Origin: Isoperla grammatica
Taxonomy: Eukaryota; Arthropoda; Insecta; Plecoptera; Perlodidae
Direction: 5' to 3'
Length of the DNA stretch: 64,000 bases
Assembly: GCA_945910005.1 (NCBI GenBank)
Contig: OX246744.1
Location: 38,571,700 to 38,635,699, forward strand
The notes under the pieces are model-generated. The model saw only the letters and a program-made list of their open reading frames with translations. It was not told the origin of the DNA and did no database searches. Positions 12,335-23,276 of this stretch are shown here, one piece after another. Position numbers and translations under genes: made by a program. Each line of letters opens with the position of its first letter. Positions within the stretch are counted from its first letter, which is position 1.

Positions 12335-12660
12335 TTAAGGATTCAGTTCCATTACTTCTTGTCTTAGGAATAAGTAAACGGTGACTTTGGAGCCGTCCTA
12401 GCAACGAAGCAATCAATAAATTCGAAGTTGTTCTGAATCTGCCTTGTTGATTCTGACATTTGTCCGCGGGTGTTCGCACTGTCCAATCGCTGATTCGTAT
12501 GTTTCGTATTTGAAATATCGGTCTTTGATTGGTTATCGCTCACTCGTCGATGGTGTTCGGAGCCTACAGGGTTGGTTTAGTCGCTATAAATTTAAGTCTC
12601 CCACTGAAAATCAGTTTCATTACTGAGGTGTGTAGACTCTACATGTGAGTTTATTTATTT
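12335..12660 (+). mobile_element. SINE body (continuation of the 11509 copy)
   Basis: It starts TTAAGGATTCAGTTCC, continues through GGTTATCGCTCACTCG and ends near GTAGACTCTACATGTGAG. It matches the body of the uninterrupted SINE at 13200-13618 on the opposite strand and fragments at 28410-28722 and 30297-30376. Confidence 0.75.
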
Positions 12661-12684
12661 ATTTTATTTTATAAGAGAGTTTAA

Positions 12685-12975
12685 ATATCTCTTCTTCTTC
12701 TCAAATGCCCACATTTGGCTATTATGCCATCATGCTGGATCTGGTCAACCAGTAGAGACACGCTTCTTTCTCCACCCTCTTCATGCCGCTCGGCATTGCG
12801 TCACGTTCCCCTGCCAGTTTTGGACATACAAACAGGTGGCTCCTATCCTGCTCCCCATTTCCACACAGCTTGCAGGTACTCGTCTCAAACACCCCTATTG
12901 GGTGGAGATGCTTCCCTAGAAGATCGTGCTGCGTTAATCTAACAAGTGGCTCCAACAACAAGATGAAGGGAAAAT
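12685..12975 (-). pseudogene. 5'-truncated LINE tail, second copy
   Basis: On the minus strand it encodes RLTQHDLLGKHLHPIG, a C-x2-C-x8-H-x4-C knuckle (CKLCGNGEQDRSHLFVC) and KEACLYWLTRSSMMA, then a GAGAAGAAGAAG tail. Its arrangement is that of the 10663 copy but it is a different member. Arm 2 has the empty site (about 28350). ATCT occurs on both sides and may be the target duplication. Confidence 0.8.
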
Positions 12976-13199
12976 CCAAAATTATATATTTTTATCTGTT
13001 TTCATGGGCGTCGCCAGGATATTTTCCAAGGGGGGGCAAGACAAAACGACAATGTCCATTCGGGTGCAGCCCTTCTACGGTGGTCTGGGGATGTAAACCT
13101 CCCACTTGGCACTGCCACAGGTAAATATTTGGATTTTGTATGTGATCTGATTATAGCCAAATAAAGAGATTATTAGGTAGGTATTAAATAAATACTATA

Positions 13200-13618
13200 A
13201 ATTCGTATTTATAGAGTCTACCCACCAAGTAACAAGACTGATTTTTAGTGGGGGACTTTAATTTATAGCAACTAAACCAACCCTGTAGGCTCCGAACACC
13301 ATCAATGAGTGAGCGATAGCCGATAACCAATCAAAGATCGATATTTCAAATACGAAACATACGAATCAGTGATTGGACAGTGCGAACATTTGCAGACAAG
13401 TGTCATAATCAACAAGGCCGATTCAGAACAACTTTGAATTTATTGAGTGCTTCGTTGCTAGGACGGCTCCAAAGTGACCGCTTACCTATTCCTAAGACAA
13501 GAAGTAATGGAACTGAATCCTTAATAGAAGTAAAAAACTTCTGCCTGAAGTGGGATTTGAACCCGGGACTTTCTGCATTGGAAGCAGGGATGCTAACCAC
13601 TTGACCAACGGGCAACCT
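13200..13618 (-). mobile_element. Uninterrupted tRNA-derived SINE
   Basis: On the minus strand the tRNA-Gly-like head (13618 down to about 13541; box B GGTTCAAATCCC) continues directly into the body via ACTTCTATTAAGGATTCAG. This is the empty site for H2. The 3' limit is uncertain, since related sequence continues toward 12990 and is shared with arm 2. It lies in the intron between E5 and E6. Confidence 0.75.
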
Positions 13619-13782
13619 ATATAACCATACAAACCTTTGAAATAATTTAGAATTTTTTAACAATAGATCATATTTTTGTTATATATAACTGCAATGATAA
13701 TAACATAATAAAACATGATAAAATGTTGTATTGTATATGATCTGGTTAAAGCTAAATAAAGACCTTTGATTCCGTTGCTCAC

Positions 13783-13991
13783 CACTTCCTGCGCCTCCTC
13801 GCTCTGAGCGTTGTCTGCTCGGAACACGGACGCCTCCCCCAGTCTGAGCCCGTCTGACGTCACCGAGAACCTCATGCCCGCGAGCACTGCCCGGGGCTCG
13901 AACCCAAGACCCTCGGGGTGAGTGTCGCTCCACAGGTAGTTGTCTGGGGTGTTGAGCTGCCGCACGTCGGGGGAGAACGTCAGACGCTTGC
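13783..13991 (-). CDS. Coding exon E5 of unrecognised membrane-protein gene
   Basis: On the minus strand, acceptor TGGTGTTGCAG, a 209-nt exon and donor GTG|GTGAGC. The frame enters with two bases (GC AAG CGT) and leaves in phase 0, which fits E6 exactly. The peptide begins KRLTFSPDVRQLNTPDN, contains YLWSDTHPEG and ends SEEAQEV. Third codon positions are strongly G/C, unlike the AT-rich surroundings, which supports real coding. No family was recognised. The first part of the exon, with its acceptor, is the seed of the 90-bp minisatellite that starts inside it. E4 leaves in phase 2 and cannot join E5 directly, so an intervening exon is unseen or the genes differ. Confidence 0.65.
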
Positions 13992-16478
13992 CTGCAACAC
14001 CAGACATGGGCTCTAGTTCAGCTGGTTTAGTTGTCAGGGGTGTTGAGCTGCCGCACGTCGGGGGAGAACGTCAGACGCTTGCCTGCAACACCAGACATGG
14101 CTTTAGTTCAGCTGGTTTAGTTGTCTGGGGTGTTGAGCTGCCGCACGTCGGGGGAGAACGTCAGACGCTTGCCTGCAACACCAGACATGGCTCTAGTTCA
14201 GCTGGTTTAGTTGTCTGGGGTGTTGAGCTGCCGCACGTCGGGGGCGAACGTCAGACGCTTGCCTGCAACACCAGACATGGCTTTAGTTCAGCTGGTTTAG
14301 TTGTCTGGGGTGTTGAGCTGCCGCACGTCGGGGGCGAACGTCAGACGCTTGCCTGCAACACCAGACATGGCTTTAGTTCAGCTGGTTTAGTTGTCTGGGG
14401 TGTTGAGCTGCCGCACGTCGGGGGAGAACGTCAGACGCTTGCCTGCAACACCAGACATGGCTCTAGTTCAGCTGGTTTAGTTGTCTGGGGTGTTGAGCTG
14501 CCGCACGTCGGGGGAGAACGTCAGACCCTTGCCTGCAACACCAGACATGGGCTCTAGTTCAGCTGGTTTAGTTGTCTGGGGTGTTGAGCTGCCGCACGTC
14601 GGGGGAGAACGTCAGACGCTTGCCTGCAACACCAGACATGGGCTCTAGTTCAGCTGGTTTAGTTGTCTGGGGTGTTGAGCTGCCGCACGTCGGGGGAGAA
14701 CGTCAGACGCTTGCCTGCAACACCAGACATGGGCTCTAGTTCAGCTGGTTTAGTTGTCTGGGGTGTTGAGCTGCCGCACGTCGGGGGAGAACGTCAGACG
14801 CTTGCCTGCAACACCAGACATGGGCTCTAGTTCAGCTGGTTTAGTTGTCTGGGGTGTTGAGCTGCCGCACGTCGGGGGAGAACGTCAGACGCTTGCCTGC
14901 AACACCAGACATGAGCTCTAGTTCAGCTGGTTTAGTTGTCAGGGGTGTTGAGCTGCCGCACGTCGGGGGAGAACGTCAGACGCTTGCCTGCAACACCAGA
15001 CATGGCTCTAGTTCAGCTGGTTTAGTTGTCTGGGGTGTTGAGCTGCCGCACGTCGGGGGAGAACGTCAGACGCTTGCCTGCAACACCAGACATGGCTCTA
15101 GTTCAGCTGGTTTAGTTGTCTGGGGTGTTGAGCTGCTACACGTCGGGGGCGAACGTCAGACGCTTGCCTGCAACACCAGACATGGGCTCTAGTTCAGCTG
15201 GTTTAGTTGTCTGGGGTGTTGAGCTGCCGCACGTCGGGGGAGAACGTCAGACGCTTGCCTGCAACACCAGACATGGGCTCTAGTTCAGCTGGTTTAGTTG
15301 TCTGGGGTGTTGAGATGCCGCACGTCGGGGGAGAACGTCAGACGCTTGCCTGCAACACCAGACATGGGCTCTAGTTCAGCTGGTTTAGTTGTCTGGGGTG
15401 TTGAGCTGCCGCACGTCGGGGGAGAACGTCAGACGCTTGCCTGCAACACCAGACATGGGATCTAGTTCAGCTGGTTTAGTTGTCTGGGGTGTTGAGCTGC
15501 CGCACGTCGGGGGAGAACGTCAGACGCTTGCCTGCAACACTAGACATAGGCTCTAGTTCGGCTGGTTTAGTTGTCTGGGGTGTTGAGCTGCCGCACGTCG
15601 GGGGCGAACGTCAGACGCTTGCCTGCAACACTAGACATAGGCTCTAGTTCGGCTGGTTTAGTTGTCTGGGGTGTTGAGCTGCCGCACGTCAGGGGAGAAC
15701 GTCAGACGCTTGCCTGCAACACTAGACATAGGCTCTAGTGCAGCTGGTTTAGTTGTCTGGGGTGTTCACCTGCCGCTCGTCGGGGGAGAACGTCAGACGC
15801 TTGCCTGCAACACTAGACATGGGCTCTAGTTCAGCTGGTTTAGTTGTCTGGGGTGTTGAGCTGCCGCACGTCAGGGGAGAACGTCAGACGCTTGTCTGCA
15901 ACACCAGACATGGGCTCTAGTTCAGCTGGTTTAGTTGTCTGGGGTGTTCACCTGCCGCACGTCGGGGGAGAACGTCAGACGCTTGCCTGCAACACCAGAC
16001 ATGGGCTCTAGTTCAGCTGGTTGAGTTGTCTGGGGTGTTGAGCTGCCGCACGTCGGGGGAGAACGTCAGACGCTTGCCTGCAACACCAGACATGGGCTCT
16101 AGTTCAGCTGGTTTAGTTGTCTGGGGTGTTGAGCTGCCGCACGTCGGGGGAGAACGTCAGACGCTTGCCTGCAACACCAGACATGGGCTCTAGTTCAGCT
16201 GGTTTAGTTGTCTGGGGTGTTGAGCTGCCGCACGTCGGGGGAGAACGTCAGACGCTTGCCTGCAACACCAGACATGGGCTCTAGTTCAGCTGGTTTAGTT
16301 GTCTGGGGTGTTGAGCTGCCGCACGTCGGGGGAGAACGTCAGACGCTTGCCTGCAACACCAGACATGGGCTCTAGTTCAGCTGGTTTAGTTGTCTGGGCT
16401 GTTGAGCTGCCGCACGTCGGGGGAGAACGTCAGACGCTTGCCTGCAACACCAGACATGGGCTCTAGTTCAGCTGGTTG
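13951..16478. repeat. 90/91-bp minisatellite, about 28 copies, made of an exon start plus its splice acceptor
   Basis: The units repeat GTTGAGCTGCCGCACGTCGG every 90-91 bp from 13951. On the minus strand each unit carries GTTGCAG|GCAAGCGTCTG, the E5 acceptor and the first about 45 nt of E5, then departs after NTPDN into a stop (TAA) and about 40 bp of spacer. The array therefore repeats a splice acceptor about 28 times upstream of the true exon. Confidence 0.95.
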
Positions 16479-16635
16479 TCTGTCGTTTATTTGCATGGTC
16501 ATTCATTCATTTTTTATTCATTCATTTGTCCATTTTTTATTTATCCATTTATTAATTATATGTATTTAACTATTTTTTATGTATATAATTACTTGTTATA
16601 TTATAGATTTAGTATATCGTCTCGTTCGAGACAGA

Positions 16636-18800
16636 GCGGAACGAGTTGAGGAAGTTAGGGAGAGAGGACACTGGGAAGAAGGGAGGAGTGAAGACGGGGA
16701 AGTAAGGGAGGAGAGGAAACGGGAAAGTCGGTAGGAGAGGACACTGGGAAGAAGGGAGGAGAGGACACTGGGACGAAGGGAGGAGAGAAAACGATGAAGT
16801 TGGGAGGAGAGGGGACTAGGGAGACAGAGCGGAACGAGACGGGGAAGTTAGGGAGAAGAGGACACTGGGAAGAAGGGAGGAGAGGAGAGAGGGAAGTAAG
16901 GGAGGTGAGGAAACGGGGAAGTAGGGAGGAGAGGACACTGGGAAGAAGGGACGAGAGGAGAGAGGGAAATAAGGGAGGAAAGGAAACGGGGAAGAAGGGA
17001 GGAGAGGGTACTGGGAAGAAGGGAGGAGAGAAAACGATGAAGTTGGGAGGAGAGGGGACTAGGGAGACAGAGCGGAACGAGACGAGGAAGTTACGGAGGA
17101 GAGGACACTGGGAAGAAAGGAGGTGAGGTGACGATGAAGTGAGGGAGGAGAGGAAAGTGGGAAGTAAGGGAGGAGAGGACACTGGGAAGAAAGGAGGTGA
17201 GGTGACGATGAAGTGAGGGAGGAGAGGAAAGTGGGTAGTAAGGGAGGAGAGGACACTGGGAAGAAGGGAGGTGGGGTGACGGGGAAGTAAGGGAAGAGAG
17301 AAAAGTGGGATGTTAAGGACGAGAGGAGACGGGGAAGTAGGGAGGAGCGGAGACGGGGAAGTAAGGGAGGAGAGGACACTGGGAAGAAGGGAGGAGAAGA
17401 AACTGGGATGACATTGTGGGAGTCAGGGGGGGCAGTTATGAAAGAGATGGGTCAGGAAAGTTAGGGAGAAGACAGTGGAAGTTAGGGACTTGAGGGTAAT
17501 TGGGAAGTTAGGACGAGCGTGGGCAAGAGGAGATTAAACGGGAAAATTAAGGAGGAGAAGGAACTGGGAAGGTGAGGAATCTGGGAAGTAAGGTAAAAGA
17601 GGAGCCTAGTTAGAGGGGGGGGGGGGAGGCTGGGAAGATAGAGGCTGTAGGAGGAGACTGGGAAGACAAGGGTGGGGAGAGAGGGGACTCGAAAGATGGG
17701 GAGGAGAGGAAACTGGGAAGGTGAGGAATCTGGGAAGTTAGGTAGAAGAGGAGCCTAGTTAGAGGGAGGGGGGAGGTTGGGAAGATAGAGGCGGTAGGAG
17801 GAGACTGGGAAGACAAGGGCGAGGAGAGAGGGGACTCGAAAGATGGGGAGGAGAGGAAACTGGGAAGAGGGGGGGGGGGGGTGGAGACTGGGTGGTTATT
17901 GAGGAGAAGGGACTGAGAAGTTAGAGAGGAGAGGAAACTGGAAAGTTGCTTAGGAGAGGGGACTGGGATTTAAGAGAGGAGAGAAGATAGGGAAGACGGG
18001 GGTGGAAGGGGAGGAGACTGGGACGTTAGGGAAGAAAAAAGACTAGAAAGTAATGGTGGAGAGGAGACGGAGGAAGTTAAGGTGGAGAGGAGTGTAGACT
18101 GGGAAGTTAGGTAGGAAAGGAGACATGGAAGATGGGGTTGGAGGAGACAAGGGAAGTAAGGGCGGTGAATTGGGACTAGGAAGTTACGGAGGAGACGGGG
18201 TTGGGAGGAGACTAAGAAGACTAGGGCGGGTGGAGAGGGGAGGAGAGGAGACAGTGAAGTATGGACGTAGGTTAGACTAGGAAGGCGGGGCTTAGAAGAG
18301 ACGGGGAAGTTAGGAAAGAGAGGGGACTTGGAAGATGGGGCAGTAGGAGCAAGGAAATTTAGGGAGGAGAAGGGACTGAGAAAATGGAGTGGGAGGAGAC
18401 TTGGAAAATGTGTCGAGAGTAGATTGGGAAGATGAGGGCGGGAGGAAACTTGGAAATAGAGAAGAGGGGACAGGGAAGATGGGGAGAAGAGCTTTGCAAC
18501 TTACAAGGAAAGAAGACAGGGAAGTTGAGGAAGGGAAGAGACAGGGAAGACGGGGGCAAAAAGAGACAGAGAATTTAGGGAAGTGAAGTGAGGAGACGGA
18601 AATATTTACGGGGTTGAGCAATGGACGATAGGGAGGAGAGAGGACTGGGAAGATGGGAAGATTGGGGATGGAAGAGCGGGGACGGGGAAGATGAGGGCAG
18701 GTGGATACTAGGAAATTAGGGCGGAGGGGAGACTTAAGAATATAGGGATGAAGGGAAACTGGGAAGAGGGTTGGAGGGAGACTAGATAGAGAGGGATTAG
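16636..18800. repeat. 2.1-kb polypurine/polypyrimidine tract
   Basis: The plus strand is nearly all A and G with imperfect repeats such as GGGAGGAGAGGACACTGGGA. Long proline/serine/leucine open frames on the minus strand are a by-product of the composition. The tract lies within the putative intron between E4 and E5. At 16479-16635 there is AT-rich ATTCATTC-type simple sequence. Confidence 0.95.
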
Positions 18801-19033
18801 GGAGATAAGACATGCTCAGTGATTGGGAGAACAGTTGGCAAATACGTTTGGGACAGTAGACAGGCAGGGATTATCATGCAGTTTGCAGCGATGGAATAGA
18901 CAGTGGGCAGAGACGTGTAGAAGAGTGAAAAACAGAAGAATGTGAAAGAGAGCATTGGAGGAGTTTGAAAATTGTTGTAGCGAAGCCTACCTAGCCAGAG
19001 ACAAGAAACGGAAATTATGTTTGCTGCTATAAC
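18801..19033. other. No gene seen
   Basis: A transition from purine-rich sequence into a hAT-like element; nothing else was recognised. Confidence 0.5.
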
Positions 19034-19571
19034 TAGAGATGCAAGTTTTTCGCAATGCACGATAAAACGAAAAGTGTAACAAAACACTCTAGAGTGCTGG
19101 TTTCAACATTTCTTTACGTTATGCGTCACTGGGATTCAGATTCAAATCGCGAAATAACACCATAAAATACTTATAAAACGAATTATGAGTTTGTTCGCGA
19201 TATAACACCATAGTCCATAATTGCCACTTTCTAGCAAAATAACACCATTATTAAAAGCAATTCGTAATTTTGTATTCCCTTCTGTTCAAATCTTCACAAG
19301 AATTACGAAATAAAAAGCCCGCATCATCACCACTTACTTCTCTGCAGTCTAATCTAATCTTTGACGCCCATCACTATGTATATACATTTAGGGCCATACG
19401 GCATACACATATTATAATAGTTTAGAAAAGGTAACCTTTTTTAGTTTTATCAATGATTTTATGTAAAAACACGATTTTTGATTAAAAAAACAATAACACC
19501 GCAAAACACCATAATTCTCAGTTTTTAAAACGAAAAGTGAAGAAAAATAAAACCATTTTCTTGCATCTCTA
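19034..19571. mobile_element. hAT-like non-autonomous element, 538 bp, 8-bp target duplication
   Basis: The terminal inverted repeats are TAGAGATGCAAG and CTTGCATCTCTA. They are flanked by a perfect 8-bp direct repeat GCTATAAC (19026-19033 and 19572-19579), the size made by hAT transposases. The inside is AT-rich and has no transposase. Confidence 0.85.
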
Positions 19572-19732
19572 GCTATAACACTTGATACGACATCATGTCT
19601 ATTGACTATGGTATGCAACTGTAACTACTGTATATACTTTCTAAAATAGTTTGCTAACTATTACTATTAAGTCCCCTCACCACCCAATCGTTCCCAAGTG
19701 GCCGGATCAATCTTAGTCATTTAGGGTCAATC

Positions 19733-20852
19733 GGGGTAAGTGTGGCACCCGGCCATAACTTTTTTGTTTATAGAGTAAAAAAAAAAAAAAAAAAAAAAAC
19801 ACATATTGATCAGTGATAAATGGAGGTTGTCATCTTCAATTCATACTCATCTACTATCTCTTCTCCAAGAGTTATAGGCATATTGATCAGCTTATGTTTT
19901 TCATTTGTCCAACTCGATTCGTCCGACTTGTCTAATGTTTTGTGCCAACACTATGATTGTATCAGTAATATTTAGTTATTGTTGATGTTGGTTACAGTAA
20001 GGTTAAAGGTATCTAAATTGATAAAAAAAAAAATTTAAAAAATTAGCAGTGCAGCTTTTATTCATGGTGCCACACTTGCCCCACATAATTTTATTCCTGG
20101 GGTAAGTGTGGCATCAATTTTTTTGCATTACAGTAATGCTTAACATTTAGAAGGCTGTAGCTATGAGTTGCACTTTTTGGTGTCAGTGGCCATGGGTTTG
20201 AAAAATCGTGTTTAAGGCCGCGACCGTCGTCCCCCATCCCCGTCAGCCCTCGTGTGCGTTCGTGTGACTTAGAGCCAGCGCCAAATTGCGCCTCGCTCGT
20301 TGGCGCTTGGCACGCGCCCGGTGACCAGTGCGCGAACTAACCGACCGTCCAGCGGTCTTGTCAGTTGCTTCATATTTTCACAACTCCCAGTTGCTTTCGC
20401 CCTATTAGCCGCTTCTAAAGACATTCGCAATTTTGGTTGGATTATTGGCACTTCAAGTCAGGCACCAACGCGTTCAAGGGGGTGCGCCCTAGATCGCACG
20501 CAAACCCCCCACCTAGATGCTTTGTTGTTGTTGTTGACCAATAACCCAAACAGCACTTTTTCAAATTTTATTTGAGGAGTGTTAAACGGTAAGAAAATGC
20601 AACTGTAGTTAAAGTGATCTTATTCTTACATATTGGCCAAATCATGAAGTATTAGTAGTAGTATTCATCGACCGTGTTCCAGTAATAACGCTATAAAATG
20701 CAAAGTAAAATCAAAAAAAATCTGAAAAAAATTCATAAGCATAACAAGAGTATTCCTTACCCTGCCACACTTTCTCCTAGCTTCAATATCCATTATTTCT
20801 ATGTAAAACATGAGGGTGCCACACTTCCCTCCGGTGCTGCCACACTTACCCC
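19733..20852. mobile_element. Element with GGGGTAAGTGTGGCA inverted termini
   Basis: GGGGTAAGTGTGGCA at 19733 is mirrored by TGCCACACTTACCCC ending at 20852. The same motif also recurs internally (about 20072-20115) in both orientations. No obvious target duplication was seen, so the superfamily is open. A 60-codon minus-strand frame (20269-20451) has no recognised domain. The right terminus lies 6 bp from the 112-bp minisatellite. Confidence 0.6.
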
Positions 20853-20858
20853 ATAAAA

Positions 20859-22570
20859 GGACATGTCAAACTCTAGGTCTGGCAAGACGTTCTGCCCGTC
20901 TTCTTCCTCTATATCTCACATGTAACACCCTGGGTGTGTGCACGTACCTGCTGCTGGCTTTATTACAGAAGGACATGTCAAACTCTAGGTCTGGCAAGAA
21001 GTTCTGCCCGTCTTCTTTCTCTATATCGCACATGTAACACCCTGGGTGTGTGCACGTACCTGCTGCTGGCTTTATTACAGAAGGACATGTCAAACTCTAG
21101 GTCTGGCAAGACGTTCTGCCCGTCTTCTTTCTCTATATCGCACATGTAACACCCTGGGAGTGTGCACGTACCTGCTGCTGGCTTTATTACAGAAGGACAT
21201 GTCAAACTCTAGGTCTGGCAAGAAGTTCTGCCTGTCTTCTTCCTCTATATTGCACATGTAACACCCTGGGTGTGTGCACGTACCTGCTGCTGGCTTTATT
21301 ACAGAAGGACATGTCAAACTCTAGGTCTGGCAAGACGTTCTGCCCGTCTTCTTTCTCTATATCGCACATGTAACACCCTGGGTGTGTGCACGTACCTGCT
21401 GCTGGCTTTATTACAGAAGGACATGTCAAACTCTAGGTCTGGCAAGACGTTCTGCCCGTCTTCTTTCTCTATATCGCACATGTAACACCCTGGGAGTGTG
21501 CACGTACCTGCTGCTGGCTTTATTACAGAAGGACATGTCAAACTCTAGGTCTGGCAAGACGTTCTGCCCGTCTTCTTCCTCTATATTGCACATGTTACAC
21601 CCTGGGAGTGTGCACGTACCTGCTGCTGGCTTTATTACAGAAGGACATGTCAAACTCTAGGTCTGGCAAGACGTTCTGCCCGTCTTCTTCCTCTATATTG
21701 CACATGTTACACCCTGGGAGTGTGCACGTACCTGCTGCTGGCTTTATTACAGAAGGACATGTCAAACTCTAGGTCTGGCAAGACGTTCTGCCCGTCTTCT
21801 TCCTCTATATTGCACATGTTACACCCTGGGTGTGTGCACGTACCTGCTGCTGGCTTTATTACAGAAGGACATGTCAAACTCTAGGTCTGGCAAGACGTTC
21901 TGCCCGTCTTCTTTCTCTATATCGCACATGTGACACCCTGGGAGTGTGCACGTACCTGCTGCTGGCTTTATTACAGAAGGACATGTCAAACTCTAGGTCT
22001 GGCAAGACGTTCTGCCCGTCTTCTTCCTCTATATTGCACATGTTACACCCTGGGTGTGTGCACGTACCTGCTGCTGGCTTTATTACAGAAGGACATGTCA
22101 AACTATAGGTCTGGCAAGAAGTTCTGTCCGTCTCCTTGTCTATATCTCACATGTACCACCCTGGGTGTGTGCACGTACCTGCTGCTGGCTTTATGACACC
22201 AAGACATGTCATAATTAAAGTCTGGCAAGAAGTTCTGTCCGTGTTCTTCCTCTATATTGTACATGTAACACCCTAGGTGTGTGCACATACCTGCTGCTGG
22301 CTTTATTACAGAAGAACATGTCAAACTCTAGGTCTGGCAAGAAGTTCTGCCCGTTCTCTTCCTCTATATTGCACATGTAACACCCTGGGTGTGTGCACGT
22401 ACCTGCTGCTGGCTTTATTACAGAAGAACATGTCAAACTCTAGGTCTGGCAAGAAGTTCTGCCCGTATTCTTCCTCTATATCGCACATGTAACACCCTGG
22501 GTGTGTGCACGTACCTGCTGCTGGCTTTATTACACCAGGACATGTCATTGTTTAAATCTGGCAAGAAGTT
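20859..22570. repeat. 112-bp minisatellite, about 15 copies, made of an exon end plus its splice donor
   Basis: Each 112-bp unit on the minus strand holds about 80 bp of exon E4 (coding GQNFLPDLEFDMSFCNKASS), the donor AGCAG|GTACGTGC and about 30 bp of intron, then an ATATAG before the next copy. The copies are highly similar and most keep the coding frame and the donor. The copy nearest the true exon (22515-22600) is the most diverged. Confidence 0.95.
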
Positions 22571-22747
22571 TTGACCTTATTCTCCCTCCATATCATACGC
22601 GCTGTGGCGTGGGCTTGGGGGATGGGTAGTCATGCTTCCGTTGTCCCCCTCTGGATCCTGGACAACGTCTTTGTCAAACAGGCCGACCTCCATGGGCACG
22701 TTGACCTGCTCGGAGGACATGCTTGAGAGGGTTGTGAGCGGGAACTC
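22515..22747 (-). CDS. Coding exon E4 of membrane-protein gene, with an in-frame stop
   Basis: On the minus strand, acceptor CAAGTTACAG, exon start GAG TTC CCG (phase 0, matching the E3 donor) and donor AGCAG|GTACGTGC. The peptide opens EFPLTTLSSMSSEQVN, is acidic and Pro/Ser-rich, and runs 56 codons to a TAA at 22577-22579. The frame is open again afterwards to the donor (phase 2). The about 15 duplicated copies have GAC, TAC or CAC at the stop position, so TAA may be a nonsense change or an error, or a true stop for a 147-residue protein. No family was recognised. Confidence 0.6.
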
Positions 22748-23134
22748 CTGTAACTTGTTCGGTCATGTTTAGCGGTTTGCTCTCGTTTGGTTGCTGGTCC
22801 TATATTACCCTCCAAGGTTTCTTTAATACATTTACATGCAATCGGTAGGCTTATTTTGCTGTCTGTTACTTTGTTATGTTTTTGTTTTAATTATTTGTGT
22901 TTAGGGAGAAGCTTTTAATAAAAAATTATGTTTGTTAATATTTAATGTTTTTTTTTTAGCTGAGCGAGTGACCGTAAATTTTCCACCACTAAAATTAGAA
23001 TAGGCCTATTTAGATTTTTGATTTAATACTGGACTGGGTACCAATTTATTAATTTGTTAATTTAATTTAAGTTTTTTTTTTATAAATCATGTAGTTTTGT
23101 ATAATTAAATAGTGGACTGAACAAAAGTCGGTAC

Positions 23135-23273
23135 CTCGTCACGGGAGCCGGAGGGTAGGGGCGGCTGCGGCGGCTCCCAGCTGACCTCCGAATCATCACT
23201 CTCGCAAGGATCACTCCACTCTCGCTCTACCGGGATAGTACCGGAACTGGCTTGAGACAACGGTATATAGGCC
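23135..23273 (-). CDS. Coding exon E3 of membrane-protein gene (cytoplasmic region)
   Basis: On the minus strand, acceptor CCACCTTCCTTGCAG, a 139-nt exon and donor GACGAG|GTACCG. It completes the AG|G arginine codon left by E2 and exits in phase 0 into E4. The peptide begins AYIPLSQASSGTIPVE and is acidic, then proline-rich (SWEPPQPPLPSG). This is typical of a disordered juxtamembrane tail with possible proline-motif and phosphorylation sites, which is inference. No family match was recognised. An 88-bp minisatellite begins directly upstream of its acceptor. Confidence 0.7.
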
Positions 23274-23276
23274 CTG

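Larger units (their letters stand above)
8497..13365. repeat. Inner inverted duplication, arm 1
   Basis: Read on the minus strand, this segment matches 27951-34085 over several kb, in collinear order: AT-rich spacer, terminal exon E6, SINE head, Helitron-like element and SINE body. Arm 1 carries two LINE tails (10663-11021 and 12685-12975) absent from arm 2. Arm 2 carries extra Helitron-like copies. Divergence is low but clearly visible, for example two residue changes in the duplicated exon. Confidence 0.85.

Noticed and set aside
13940..15192. 205- and 115-codon plus-strand repeat ORFs
   Set aside because: They are antisense to exon E5-derived units and depend on the array period.
16655..18813. 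Long Pro/Ser/Leu-rich minus-strand ORFs
   Set aside because: These are a by-product of the polypyrimidine composition, which lacks stop codons.
13783..22515. Direct splice of E4 to E5
   Set aside because: Phase 2 leaving E4 does not fit the phase needed by the supported E5 frame. The frame that would fit lacks E6 continuity in the supported frame, so a missing exon is preferred.
20866..22548. Many 71-75-codon ORFs on both strands
   Set aside because: They are frames through the 112-bp unit and its junctions; only the E4-derived frame has splice-site support.
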